Shown here piece by piece: positions 1 through 8,535 of a DNA stretch of 51,473 nt. The DNA comes from Dehalococcoidia bacterium (GTDB lineage: Bacteria; Chloroflexota; Dehalococcoidia; GIF9; AB-539-J10): NCBI GenBank assembly GCA_007129495.1, contig SKVJ01000004.1, positions 1 to 51,473 of the forward strand, read 5' to 3'. The notes under the pieces were generated by a model. The model saw nothing but the letters and a program-made list of their open reading frames with translations. It had not been told where the DNA came from and made no database searches. A program made the position numbers and the translations under genes. The stretch's first letter is position 1. The number at the start of each line of letters is the position of its first letter.

Positions 1-25
1 GCTCGTCTTAAGGAGGAACACCAAC

Positions 26-691
26 ATGTCTGCACGTTTCGCAATAGCACTGATCGCAATCTCTCTGTTAGTCCTGGCAACCGCATGTGTCCCCGGCATA
101 ACGTCCCGTAGCACGGAACCCCCACCCGTAACGGAAGACACCACCGATCCGAATTCAGTCATACAGACCGAGGACGATGATCGGGCTGCTGCTCCATCAA
201 ATCCTCCGAGCGATAACTTAACATTGCCAAGCATATCCCCCAAGAGTACCCCGGGGCACACCTGGGCTGCAACCATGATCGTCGGCAATCTCGTCACTAT
301 CTCCCTGCCCGTGGCGGCCATGGAAGATCACGTGCATTTTGAGGTGCCTGCCGATGGTGGATACGCCCGGTTCCTGGGATACTTCGTCGATGGCAGGTTC
401 TATGGGCAGGCAACCCTTTGTCCCAACTGCGGTACTGACAGCGTCGATTGGGGAGCGGGTGTGCTCAAGTGCGGTGAGTGCGACGCGACATTCGAGCTCA
501 TAAGCGGCGAGGGAAGGGATGGAGTACCCAGCTATCCGTCGGGGCGTATCGCGCACGCCACCTCCGGCTCCACCATCACGATGCCGCTCGATGCTCTGCT
601 GGTCGCTCACTCACGCACTGCCTCAGGTGAGGAGACTCTCTTCGAGATTGTGAACGTCCCGGGAGGAGGCGCACGTGGGTGTTGCGGTTGA
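26..691 (+). CDS. Lipoprotein with DUF2318-like paired-CxxC domain, copy 1
   Basis: This is a 221-residue secreted lipoprotein. An N-terminal hydrophobic signal ends in a lipobox (LATAC, Cys21), so it is probably anchored on the outer face of the membrane. A Ser/Thr/Pro/Asp-rich linker follows to about residue 75. The C-terminal domain carries CPNC and CGEC motifs about 16 residues apart, followed by DATFEL, a layout like DUF2318 (Fe-S-membrane) proteins, whose cysteines probably bind metal or a cofactor. The protein ends in a CCG tail. The start is supported by AGGAGG at 11-16. It is the first of three tandem paralogues. The domain assignment is by motif layout only; substrate and function are unknown. 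Confidence 0.8.
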   Translation: MSARFAIALIAISLLVLATACVPGITSRSTEPPPVTEDTTDPNSVIQTEDDDRAAAPSNPPSDNLTLPSISPKSTPGHTWAATMIVGNLVTISLPVAAMEDHVHFEVPADGGYARFLGYFVDGRFYGQATLCPNCGTDSVDWGAGVLKCGECDATFELISGEGRDGVPSYPSGRIAHATSGSTITMPLDALLVAHSRTASGEETLFEIVNVPGGGARGCCG

Positions 692-722
692 TAACGTCAA
701 CAACCTGGGTGAAAGGAGGCAT

Positions 723-1412
723 ATGAGCCTATTCACGCGATACGGTCGCCTGACAATCATAGTGCCGCTACTGGCCCTGATAACGGCATGCAGTCCAGCG
801 GTTACCACGGCTGAGAATCAGCCAGCGGAGGTGATACAGGGAGCCGAACCATCAGATATGGACTCAGCTAATTCGAACGGAGTAAACGGTTTGCCGGCTG
901 CGTCGCCCGAAGACACACAGGTAGCCGAAGTCTCTCCCAACATCAGTCGAGAGCACGCGTGGACCGAACCGGTCATCCAGGGCAAATTCGTGAGCATCCT
1001 GCTACCGGTTACAATGCCGGAGAATCACGTTCGCTTCGATGTGCCTGCAACCGATGGGGAAGCAGGATTCATAGGCTACTTCAAGGGCGACGAGTTCATG
1101 GTACGGACTGTCGTCTGTTCCAACTGCGGGCAGGAAGGCATCGAACGGGAATTAAGTATTCTCATCTGTCAGTCATGTGATGCGACGTTCGAATTGTTTG
1201 CCGACAACTTGAGCGCCGCGGGAACAGAGGATCAGGAAGGATTCGTATCGAATGAGCTATTCGACAACACCGTCGTGATGCTCCTGGATGATCTGCTGGC
1301 GGCGTACAACGGCAGCCTCGCAGGCCAGGAATCACTCGCCGAAATATCTGAGGAGACCCGGCAAGACAGTGGCAGCAGCACCGCGAGGCCACCTTGTTGC
1401 ATGCGCCGGTAG
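723..1412 (+). CDS. Lipoprotein with DUF2318-like paired-CxxC domain, copy 2
   Basis: This is a 229-residue paralogue of the preceding gene, beginning 31 bases after its stop. I chose ATG 723 because GAAAGGAGG lies just upstream and the signal peptide with lipobox LITAC starts there; the frame stays open further upstream without signal-peptide character. The layout repeats copy 1: signal, acidic/Asn-Ser linker, then a domain with CSNC and CQSC followed by DATFEL. It also ends in a Cys pair (PPCCMRR). It is probably a surface-anchored metal- or cofactor-binding protein co-transcribed with its neighbours. Sequence divergence between the copies is large, so the duplication is not recent. Confidence 0.8.
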   Translation: MSLFTRYGRLTIIVPLLALITACSPAVTTAENQPAEVIQGAEPSDMDSANSNGVNGLPAASPEDTQVAEVSPNISREHAWTEPVIQGKFVSILLPVTMPENHVRFDVPATDGEAGFIGYFKGDEFMVRTVVCSNCGQEGIERELSILICQSCDATFELFADNLSAAGTEDQEGFVSNELFDNTVVMLLDDLLAAYNGSLAGQESLAEISEETRQDSGSSTARPPCCMRR

Positions 1413-1460
1413 TCCGGATATCAACTGCCCCACTGCAATCAATCCACGGAGGAACAACCA

Positions 1461-1955
1461 ATGAAACTACAACACGTGTTGGTAACGACAGGAATTCTGA
1501 TGGCCACGCTTTTTCTGACTGCGTGCGCCTCGTCCGGAGGCGGACCCCAAGCCGTCTCCGCCGATCCCATCCCAGGTACTTGGATAGACGTGGATGTGAG
1601 CGGAGATACCGTTACGGTGCCGCTTGTTATGATTGAGGAACACGAGAACATACATTTCACCCTTGAGGCTGATGGGGGCTCATTCACATTCATGGTCTAT
1701 CTGCTTGAAGGAGAAGTGCAAGTCAGAGCAAACGCCTGTCCGCCCTGTCGATCACGTGGGTTCACATTGCATGGCTACATTCTGGACTGCGACGCTTGTG
1801 ACACCACCTTCGATGCCCGTGATGGCCGCGGAATAGGCGGCCCATGCAAGGACTATCCAAAGGCACGGGCACCCCACCGCTTAGTTGATGGCGTAATCTC
1901 CATGTCGCTGTCCGATCTCATCGAAGTCTATGAGGAGACACTCGTCGCCGGTTGA
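1461..1955 (+). CDS. Lipoprotein with DUF2318-like paired-CxxC domain, copy 3 (short)
   Basis: This is a 164-residue third paralogue with lipobox FLTAC and almost no linker. The conserved domain starts near residue 35 and carries CPPC and CDAC motifs followed by DTTFD. A GGPCKDYP segment resembles the GGCxP element that follows the Cys motifs in DUF2318 proteins, which makes this copy the best support for that family call. An RBS (GGAGGAACAACC) precedes the ATG. It lacks the C-terminal Cys pair of copies 1 and 2. It is probably in the same transcription unit, 48 bases downstream of copy 2. Function is not known. Confidence 0.78.
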   Translation: MKLQHVLVTTGILMATLFLTACASSGGGPQAVSADPIPGTWIDVDVSGDTVTVPLVMIEEHENIHFTLEADGGSFTFMVYLLEGEVQVRANACPPCRSRGFTLHGYILDCDACDTTFDARDGRGIGGPCKDYPKARAPHRLVDGVISMSLSDLIEVYEETLVAG

Positions 1956-2128
1956 AGCGGTGCGGAAGATTCACCTCAAATGCCAAAACGGTTCACGGAG
2001 TCTTAACAATTGGCTGCTACCATCTTGAATAGTCCCGGAAAGTGACTGCGGGTAGTCTCATCAACAAAACCTCAAGGGCTTGGCCCAGAGAAACAATTCC
2101 GGGAGAAAGAGAGAGGAGGGCCAGAAGG

Positions 2129-2323
2129 ATGATTCAAGCCGGTGGTCTATACACTGTGGGAGGGCTGATGATGATGGTCTTTCTGGCCGCCTGTGCGGCT
2201 GCCGGAACCAGGACAACGGAGGGGCCCACTCCTTCCATATACGACAGGCTGGCTCCTGCTACCGTACCGGCGACCGACCGAGACCGGCATCGGTCGAACG
2301 ACAGCATCCCCGTAGCTGAGTAA
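2129..2323 (+). CDS. Small lipoprotein
   Basis: This 64-residue peptide has a hydrophobic N-terminus ending in a lipobox-like FLAAC, then a Thr/Pro/Asp/Arg-rich mature part without a recognisable domain. ATG 2129 is preceded by GAGAGGAGGG, whereas the upstream in-frame GTG at 2042 has no RBS. It lies 173 bases after the third CxxC lipoprotein and may belong to the same surface module, though it shares only the signal-peptide architecture. Its mature part is too short to assign a role. Confidence 0.5.
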   Translation: MIQAGGLYTVGGLMMMVFLAACAAAGTRTTEGPTPSIYDRLAPATVPATDRDRHRSNDSIPVAE

Positions 2324-2594
2324 TATCGCAGACTGCATTGGCAGGAGCGCGGGCGGGCAGCACCTCAGGTGTTGTCCGCCGTGTTATTAAGTCGAGAACC
2401 TTCGGGACATGGCGTTACGCACAACATTCAATCTTTGGGTGCGCTCGACTCCTCCGGCTTAATACGGTCATTTCGCTTGACACTCAATCCATGCCGCATC
2501 TATAGTCCCTTTGTAGCAACCACCAGAGATGCCGACCCCCTTACCCCTGATCGTCACCCCGGACGGGGGGTGGAATAAGTGCCTTCAGGTACTC

Positions 2595-2960
2595 ATGCTG
2601 AAGGACTCCAATCTTATGAAAGTTCGAGCTGCAGTCATATGGGGTGCCCTCGGGCTGGTAATTGCCCTGCTCATCGATTTCATCACACCTTCCAGTGCCC
2701 ATCTGTGGCTGTACGCGGGCTTCGGAATACTCGCCGGAGGTGGCTCATGGGGGCTTAACGAAGTTCGGCGTATCCCCCAAGGGCTTGTCGTCGGCGCCAT
2801 TTTCGGCATCGTTGTCGGACTAATCGACGGAACTATGATGGCAGCGGCAACCTCTCCCGGCACCCTCAACCCAACTCCGTTCATCATCCTCAAATACGTG
2901 GCAACTGCAGGGTTATTTGGCCTGCTCGCAGTGCTGCCATGGACGCTGCGATCGCTTTAG
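2595..2960 (+). CDS. Small integral membrane protein
   Basis: This is a protein of about 121 residues with four hydrophobic helices and short polar loops (for example LNEVRRIPQG between helices 2 and 3). Gly-rich helices suggest a compact membrane bundle. The start is uncertain: ATG 2595 and ATG 2616 are both in frame, and the latter has GAAGGA about 10 bases upstream. I do not recognise the family. The preceding 271 bases show no other gene. Confidence 0.6.
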   Translation: MLKDSNLMKVRAAVIWGALGLVIALLIDFITPSSAHLWLYAGFGILAGGGSWGLNEVRRIPQGLVVGAIFGIVVGLIDGTMMAAATSPGTLNPTPFIILKYVATAGLFGLLAVLPWTLRSL

Positions 2961-3006
2961 GGTCACCATCTCCATCACATACCTGCACGCAATCTTCCTT
3001 AGCGCG

Positions 3007-4002
3007 CTATAGATACAGCGGATCGATCACAGAGCCGAGATTGTTCTGTTCTGCGACCTGGAACGCCTTCCAAGCAGTGACGACATCCTGGATGGCAAGT
3101 CCGGTGGTATCGAAGACCGTAATGGCATTCTCGTTCGTGCGCCCGGGCTTGAGCCCTGCTGCAATCTCCGGTAGCTCAGCGTATACCCCTGAACGATCGA
3201 ACTCTCCGCAACTCACCGGCACGTTAATCTCGCCAGCATGACTCGCCTGCTCCCAATCGTCCACGACCACCACTGCGCGTTTCAGAATACCGGCCTCTAT
3301 CTCCTGCTTACCCTTGGCATAGGTGCCCACACAATTGATATGCATCCCATCATGAACCCACTCGTCCCTCACGATAGGCCGATCGCTGGGCGTTGCCGTG
3401 ACCAGAACGTCGCATCCGCGCACCACTTCCTCGACCGTCTCGCACGCACGTGCTTTGAGTCCGTATCCCCGGGCTGTTCCCACCACCTTCTCTGCCCGCT
3501 CAGAAATGAGGTCGGTCACCAGCACTGTCTCAACGATCATCGAATGGCGCACCGCGTCCAATTGGAACGGCCCCTGGAATCCAGCCCCGACGATGCCAAG
3601 CACTCGAGAATCCTTCCGGGCGAGGAGTTTCGTTGCTACACCGGACACCGCCCCAGTCCGCATGCCGGTAACGTACGTCCCATCCATGATACAGAGCGGT
3701 TCGCCGGTGTCAGGACTGATGAGCACAATAGTCGCAATGAGTGTTGGCAGGTTGTACTCAACTGGATTGCGCGTATGAACACTGATGAGCTTCACCGCCG
3801 CCTCATCCATCTGCGGCAGATTACCCGGCATAATGAGCAGTACGCCTTGGTGCGTGGGAAAGTGCAGATAGCTCTTGGCAGGCATCTCCGTCCGCCCCAG
3901 TCCTCTCTCAGCGAACGCCTGTTCCATCAACGCGAGTACGTCCTTCATGTCTAGCGTTCCATCCAGGTCGCTTGCCCTCAGTATCCGCAGTTTTCTCGCC
4001 AT
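3007..4002 (-). CDS. Ornithine cyclodeaminase / mu-crystallin family protein
   Basis: This is a 331-residue cytoplasmic NAD(P)-binding enzyme. A Rossmann motif GIVGAGFQG lies mid-protein, and the N-terminal half has the family's substrate-binding pattern (DGTYVTGMRTGAVSG). Family members include ornithine cyclodeaminase, alanine dehydrogenase and ketimine reductases, and the sequence alone does not separate these. I chose ATG 4002 because AGGAG lies 9 bases upstream; the open frame to 4110 has no such signal. It is divergent to the rubrerythrin gene and not obviously linked to any amino-acid catabolic cluster. Confidence 0.88.
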   Translation of the reverse strand: MARKLRILRASDLDGTLDMKDVLALMEQAFAERGLGRTEMPAKSYLHFPTHQGVLLIMPGNLPQMDEAAVKLISVHTRNPVEYNLPTLIATIVLISPDTGEPLCIMDGTYVTGMRTGAVSGVATKLLARKDSRVLGIVGAGFQGPFQLDAVRHSMIVETVLVTDLISERAEKVVGTARGYGLKARACETVEEVVRGCDVLVTATPSDRPIVRDEWVHDGMHINCVGTYAKGKQEIEAGILKRAVVVVDDWEQASHAGEINVPVSCGEFDRSGVYAELPEIAAGLKPGRTNENAITVFDTTGLAIQDVVTAWKAFQVAEQNNLGSVIDPLYL

Positions 4003-4122
4003 GGTTGCTGCACTCCTGATCGCTCGATGTAATTGGTGACTGCATAGTCTATCAGTGCACGATACCGAAGGCACGGCGACTCTGCCTGCTGGACCTCGAT
4101 AAATCAACACTCCTTTCGTTTT

Positions 4123-4151
4123 TTGTCACATATTCTAAGACACGGTAGACT
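4123..4151 (+). promoter_or_regulatory. Candidate sigma70-type promoter of rubrerythrin
   Basis: TTGTCA (4123-4128) and TAGACT (4146-4151) are separated by 17 bases and lie about 50 bases upstream of the rubrerythrin start. The -35 and -10 matches are moderate, so this is a plausible prediction only. Confidence 0.35.
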
Positions 4152-4202
4152 ACCACTCCCTGCTTATGAGTACTAATGGGACGAAATCCGGAGGAGGAAA
4201 GA

Positions 4203-4700
4203 ATGTCAAAGTCTGAAGAGTACATGAAGGAAGCGTTTGCAGGCGAGTCCCAGGCAAATCGCAAGTATCTTGCCTTTGCAGAGGTAGCCGAAGAGGAAGG
4301 CTATTCACAGGTCGCGCGCCTGTTCCGAGCGACAGCGGAGGCGGAGACCGTCCATGCCCACAACCACCTCAGAGCCCTCAAAGGCATCAGAAGCACTCGG
4401 GAGAACCTCGAGGAGGCGATTGCCGGCGAGACACATGAGTTCACCCACATGTACCCTGAAATGATCGAGGCTGCGAAGAAGGAGGGTCAGAGGGAGGCGC
4501 TTCAGTCCTTCAACTACGCCAACGAAGTGGAGAAGGTGCACGGCAGGCTATTCGAGAACGCACTGAGCACCCTCGGGGAGAAATGCGAGACATATGTCTA
4601 CTACGTCTGCCCGGTGTGCGGCTTCACCTCTGAAATGGATGCGCCTTCCACCTGTCCCGTATGCGGTACGCCGGGGCGTATGTTCAAGAAGATCGGTTGA
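4203..4700 (+). CDS. rbr: Rubrerythrin
   Basis: This 165-residue cytoplasmic non-haem iron protein typically reduces hydrogen peroxide using electrons from rubredoxin or NAD(P)H-linked donors. The N-terminal ferritin-like four-helix domain (about 1-128) has di-iron ligands visible in GES, AEAETVHAH, GETHEF and NEVEKVH. The C-terminal rubredoxin domain has Cys136, Cys139, Cys151 and Cys154 (CPVCG twice). The length is typical. ATG 4203 is preceded by GGAGGAAAG. It is followed by a strong hairpin and stands alone. With the DPSL gene near 40 kb it suggests oxidative-stress defence in an anaerobe or microaerophile. Confidence 0.96.
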   Translation: MSKSEEYMKEAFAGESQANRKYLAFAEVAEEEGYSQVARLFRATAEAETVHAHNHLRALKGIRSTRENLEEAIAGETHEFTHMYPEMIEAAKKEGQREALQSFNYANEVEKVHGRLFENALSTLGEKCETYVYYVCPVCGFTSEMDAPSTCPVCGTPGRMFKKIG

Positions 4701-4726
4701 CCGGATCAATCCACCACGAAACGAGC

Positions 4727-4749
4727 CGGCCCGCACTCAGTGCGGGCCG
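4727..4749. terminator. Hairpin between convergent genes
   Basis: A perfect 11-bp stem (CGGCCCGCACT pairing with AGTGCGGGCCG) with a one-base centre lies between the rubrerythrin stop and the convergent gene's stop at 4750. No long T run follows on either strand, so it may be a weak bidirectional terminator or an mRNA-stabilising hairpin. Confidence 0.55.
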
Positions 4750-5151
4750 CTATTTCGATGGTTCCAGCAGCCGTCGGGGACGACGGCCGAAGTGGTAGAT
4801 GGCAGCACCAACGACGAATGTGAGCACGATGGCCAATACCCAGACCAGTTTGCCCATACCGTCGCTGGGCTCGTTGAGGAGGCAATCTGCAAGGACGCTC
4901 ACCCAGAATATGAATGCCGCAATTACGATCGCGACCACCAGTAACACAAGCATTGCGTTCCACGGTTCACGCCCCCAGGCTATCGCGACTACGAGCATTG
5001 TCAGATACGCTGCCCCGACCAGTGCCACCAGCATCGCCAGACTGCGCAGCATCCAGTTTGTTCCTCCCTTAAACCACTTCAAACCTAACACAATGAGCAC
5101 AATACCGGCAGTGATCCACACAGCCAATACCAACAATCCTAATGGAGTCAC
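4750..5151 (-). CDS. Membrane protein with PLDc_N-like C-terminal segment
   Basis: This is a 133-residue membrane protein with about four helices. The last third (LADCLLNEPSDGMGKLVWV followed by a helix and YHFGRRPRR) resembles the phospholipase D nuclease N-terminal domain (PLDc_N), a two-helix module often found alone in small membrane proteins. I chose GTG 5151 because AAGGAGG lies about 5 bases upstream; the open frame reaches 5370 but the extra residues are not protein-like. It is convergent to rubrerythrin. Function is unknown. Confidence 0.65.
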   Translation of the reverse strand: MTPLGLLVLAVWITAGIVLIVLGLKWFKGGTNWMLRSLAMLVALVGAAYLTMLVVAIAWGREPWNAMLVLLVVAIVIAAFIFWVSVLADCLLNEPSDGMGKLVWVLAIVLTFVVGAAIYHFGRRPRRLLEPSK

Positions 5152-5405
5152 CGTTACCTCCTTCGCGGTATAACCGGGCTGGTCAAGCCGGATTCGTTCG
5201 GCGTCAGTATACCCGTTTCGCCACATATGTGGCCACCATGCCACATCACTGTGCGTGAGTACTCGACAGTCAGTACATCTGAGAGTACCTTCGCCAAGAA
5301 TGACAGATCGTTCCCACCTGTTTGATACAACCTGATACAGTAGTGCAGGATGAAGGAGACCTGATCTCACTGTTTTCAGCCTCGATGCAGAGCGGAAGAA
5401 GCGAA

Positions 5406-6674
5406 ATGTCGAAACGGACCATCAGCTGCGATGAACGGGACACGCTTTTCGCCAGGCTCAGGCTCATCGCCGGCACACGGGAATACCTGGAGTATTACCA
5501 TCGGCATCCTGAGCGGCAGGAAGCAGATGACGCGCTGCGGGAGTGCGGCGGATTAGCTCGGCTTGGCACAGCCGGCGGATGGACCATTGACCAGATCAAA
5601 GAGATGACGGCACGTCCGACGGGACGAATAATCACGACGCTTGTGCGTGTGCTCCCGCCGGTGCGCGACACCGTGAGTCGAAGGGCTGCGAAACGGATCT
5701 CACGCATCACAGACCGCCTACCGATTGAACCCAGGATTCAAGCGTTACTAGACGACTCAACACGCACCATTGAAGACTACGCCGAGGCGGACAGACGCAG
5801 GACGCCAGCCGCACACCAGGTTGACATTCCCCCTGGGCGAATGTCCGCTGTCGTCAAGGAAGCCTCAAAGTTCTATGGTGCTTCGCTTGTGGGTATAACA
5901 CGGATGGAGAATGATCTCTCCTACACCCATCGCAGCAATGGAGAGCCGGTCAGTCGTAGCTTCGCGTACTCAATCGTGTACGCAGTCGAGATGCCCAGGG
6001 AGCTGATCAACCGTGCACCTCACCGGGAGACACTGCTGGCGACGTGCAACGGTTACGTGGACGCGGCGCGAGTCGGCGCCAGGCTGTCCGGATTCATAAA
6101 GTCTCTCGGCTACAAGACCTCACTGAATTCGATGGTCAAGTACGACGTTCCTCTTGTGCCACTCGCAGAAAGGGCTGGACTGGGTCAACGGGGGCGGTGT
6201 CACTTCATCGTCACGAAGGAGTACGGTAATCGAGTCAGGCTCGGAGCTGTTCTGACCAATCTGCCACTTGAGGCAGACGATCCATCCGACTTCGGTCTAC
6301 ACGAATTCTGCAGGCTGTGCGGCAAGTGCGCGACCAACTGTCCAGGCAAAGCGATATCGTTGGAGAGGACCGGGCAGCATGAAGATGGTCCAGCATGGAC
6401 CTTTGATGAGATCAGATGTATGCGCATGTGGATAGAGTATGCGACCGACTGCGCCATCTGCATCGCAAGCTGTCCTTTCACACAGGGAGTCTCCGCGGAG
6501 CAGATAGCCGCCATGAAGAATCGGCCCGGCATAATGAAGGACATCCTCCGTGAGGATCGAGTGCGACATGGAGACCGTGCCTTTATCCAAAAAGAGGCTC
6601 CCATCGTCAATTGGACGGCATCGAACCGCACTTCGAGCTTATCTAACCACCTGAGCAACGACCAAACCGACTAA
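5406..6674 (+). CDS. Reductive-dehalogenase-like (RdhA-type) Fe-S corrinoid protein
   Basis: This is a 422-residue protein. The C-terminal part has the signatures of reductive dehalogenase catalytic subunits: AGLGQRGR, a YGNRVRLGAVLTNLPL block, then a 4Fe-4S motif with Cys302, 305, 308 and 312, and a second motif with Cys338, 349, 352 and 356 (C-x10-C-x2-C-x3-CP). That spacing is characteristic of RdhA. The middle region would bind a cobamide. There is no twin-arginine signal and no RdhB membrane anchor nearby, so it is probably cytoplasmic and non-respiratory. QueG (epoxyqueuosine reductase) is the closest alternative, but the second cluster and the TNLPL block favour RdhA. The start is ATG 5406 with a weak GGAAG; ATG 5385 is also possible. 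Confidence 0.8.
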   Translation: MSKRTISCDERDTLFARLRLIAGTREYLEYYHRHPERQEADDALRECGGLARLGTAGGWTIDQIKEMTARPTGRIITTLVRVLPPVRDTVSRRAAKRISRITDRLPIEPRIQALLDDSTRTIEDYAEADRRRTPAAHQVDIPPGRMSAVVKEASKFYGASLVGITRMENDLSYTHRSNGEPVSRSFAYSIVYAVEMPRELINRAPHRETLLATCNGYVDAARVGARLSGFIKSLGYKTSLNSMVKYDVPLVPLAERAGLGQRGRCHFIVTKEYGNRVRLGAVLTNLPLEADDPSDFGLHEFCRLCGKCATNCPGKAISLERTGQHEDGPAWTFDEIRCMRMWIEYATDCAICIASCPFTQGVSAEQIAAMKNRPGIMKDILREDRVRHGDRAFIQKEAPIVNWTASNRTSSLSNHLSNDQTD

Positions 6675-7099
6675 TGGAGCATGCTGGTCGCAAGGGTGTC
6701 TACATTAGGACTGCCTTTCCAATGGATCACGTTTACCTGTACGAAGGAGATTTGACTTGCAACAGTCACGAGATATGTCGAATCCAACACTGCATCAGCC
6801 AACCGCCCATGACCGACACTGACAAGAGGCATCCCCACCGCCATTCTCTCTACTTCTGCATGGCGCGACCGCTTGCGGTTGCGCCGGGATTTCAATACGC
6901 TCCTATATAGGAACAACCTCCTATCCCGTTGGATTCCAGGCTGTCCCGCTGCTTTGAGGTAGTGTGAGCCACCGACCAACGGAGGGATCAGTGAGTGATT
7001 ATCCTCACCGTACACCTGTCTCGGCGGCCGCACTCTAGTCTTCCTGATGGCACGTCCAAGAAGCTCTCGCGGCACAGATCTGGTCACGTCTCAACATGA

Positions 7100-7279
7100 C
7101 TACGTTGAAGGATATTTCTCCGTCTCAGCAGATCTCCAGTCCATAGGCGCACCGCATAACGTGCGGTCGCCCGCCGTCCCAGCTCCAAACCACAGGACGG
7201 CAACAACAGCCAGTAGCACGGCCACCGCAACCACGATGGCCCACTCCCATCTTCGCAACCTGAGCCAGACCCGTTTAAT
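7100..7279 (-). CDS. Possible one-helix membrane peptide with ATT start
   Basis: A 59-codon frame has a basic N-terminus (KRVWLRLRRWEW), one strongly hydrophobic helix of about 20 residues and a short tail with a single Cys. There is no ATG, GTG or TTG at the expected place. A strong AGGGGAAGG lies just upstream of an in-frame ATT at 7279, and an in-frame TAG lies eight codons further up. Either a non-standard start is used, or the 5' end is mutated or misassembled. Function is unknown. Confidence 0.3.
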   Translation of the reverse strand: MKRVWLRLRRWEWAIVVAVAVLLAVVAVLWFGAGTAGDRTLCGAPMDWRSAETEKYPST

Positions 7280-7660
7280 ACTGTCCTTCCCCTAAATCAT
7301 TGATGAAGCCACTGCATCCCACCGCAGTCGTTGCCCTTCAACGAAGAATGGCAGGAACCCTCCGTTCGGCTGGCACCATCATCAGGCGTCAGGGAAACCA
7401 GGGTCCGCAATTCCCGCAAGGCCTGCTACCCGTCAGAATAGCATCTTTCACGTGAATACAACACAGACCCAGATGGCGGCCAATCGCGTCTCTCGCTTGC
7501 ATGTCCGGTACGTCCAACACCGCCTTCGCATGACTTGCTCTCTGTAGCCCTCCGCGCCATCACCAGAGGCTCACGACTCGGGGATGCTCAGGACAAATAT
7601 CGTCCAACCCGTGATCATCCGCCAGTACACCCTTGAAGCATCATCCCACGCGAGCATCGG

Positions 7661-7840
7661 CTAGTAGTATCGTCCCAGCAAATATCCGGCAACGAATGCG
7701 GCTCCGACTAACAGAAGCATGCCCACGATATTGCCGGTTCCGGGTGGCAGCCGCGGCTGCCATGTACGGCGGTGCGGGGTCCGTACGGAGGCGCGTGAGG
7801 AAGACTTTGAGGCTCGATGCCTGCGTGCAGGTTTCGTCAT
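7661..7840 (-). CDS. Possible small membrane protein
   Basis: A 59-residue frame starts at ATG 7840 with a very basic, Arg/Ser-rich N-terminal half followed by one transmembrane helix near the C-terminus (VGMLLLVGAAFVAGYLLG). The composition is that of a genuine one-helix protein, but no Shine-Dalgarno sequence is visible. Short frames of doubtful status follow downstream on the same strand. Confidence 0.35.
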   Translation of the reverse strand: MTKPARRHRASKSSSRASVRTPHRRTWQPRLPPGTGNIVGMLLLVGAAFVAGYLLGRYY

Positions 7841-8106
7841 AGCACGTCATTTTAATACGACAGAATGCCGGACACCAGAGCCCCGAGGGTTTCCCATATC
7901 GCCCTTGTCGAGCTAGAATGAGCATCCTTCTCCACAGGATCGAAAAAAAAACGTCCAGACATCGGTAGATGCTGAAAGGTGCCCAAACGCAGGAGGGACC
8001 ATGTTCAGAACGCCGCGAGCGCAGAGGTTTCGAGAATCGAAGCATTCCTGCTACTTGAGGCTACAGGGTTTGTGCCGCAGACAGCTATGGAAGGGGAGCA
8101 TTCGCC

Positions 8107-8535
8107 ATGGAAGATGTTCATCTCATATCAGAGGAAATGACACCGGAGGAAATGCATCGCTTATTGAACAAGCTCTCGTACGGACGACTCGGAATGTCGT
8201 TCGAGAACGAGGTCTACGTGGTACCCGTTTCACATATCTACGATGGTGAGAGAATCTGGTTTCATGTGTCGAGATACGGCAAGAAGACGACGTATCTACA
8301 GGCAAATCCACAAGGATGCTTCCAGGCAGATGAGTTGGCGGAGGGAGAATGGGGTTCGGTTATCTGCTACGGAACCTTCGTGTTGACTGACTCCCTGGAG
8401 GCAAGGGGCCAGTTTCTGAAACTGGCTACAGGTTTGGAACCATCCCACAGCCAACTCCAGCAAGCAGATATGTTCATCTGCACCTTAGCGATCGACGAGA
8501 TGACCGGAAGAAGAACTCCCGGTTATTCCATCTAG
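8107..8535 (+). CDS. Pyridoxamine 5'-phosphate oxidase-family flavoprotein
   Basis: This 142-residue protein has the split beta-barrel FMN-binding fold of the PNPOx/NimA superfamily. The pattern LNKLSYGRLGMS, then a strand with YVVPVSHIYDGERIWFH and a G-K-K-T segment, is typical of this group. Members bind FMN, haem or F420, and many reduce nitro-aromatics or unknown substrates; the particular reaction here cannot be told. ATG 8107 follows AAGGGGAG by 8 bases. It stands alone between intergenic stretches. Confidence 0.85.
   Translation: MEDVHLISEEMTPEEMHRLLNKLSYGRLGMSFENEVYVVPVSHIYDGERIWFHVSRYGKKTTYLQANPQGCFQADELAEGEWGSVICYGTFVLTDSLEARGQFLKLATGLEPSHSQLQQADMFICTLAIDEMTGRRTPGYSI

Larger units (their letters stand above)
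6675..8106. other. Gene-poor region, mostly without confident genes
   Basis: About 1.4 kb holds no long convincing reading frame. The minus strand from 7860 down to 7100 contains several short frames that read like fragments of small membrane or Cys-containing proteins; two are listed separately. The rest shows nothing I can support. A 12-base palindrome TCCTATATAGGA sits at 6901-6912. The region may hold decayed genes. Confidence 0.5.

Noticed and set aside
4203-4700. Long antisense and alternate-frame ORFs over rubrerythrin and other real genes
   Set aside because: They mirror the coding frame of strongly supported genes and lack their own start signals.
6901-6912. TCCTATATAGGA palindrome as an operator
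   Set aside because: It is a single short palindrome without a nearby gene or second copy; it could be chance.
6671-7087. 138-codon minus-strand frame downstream of the RdhA-like gene
   Set aside because: Composition is Arg-rich and irregular, there is no RBS and no recognisable motif, and it overlaps the end of the real gene region.
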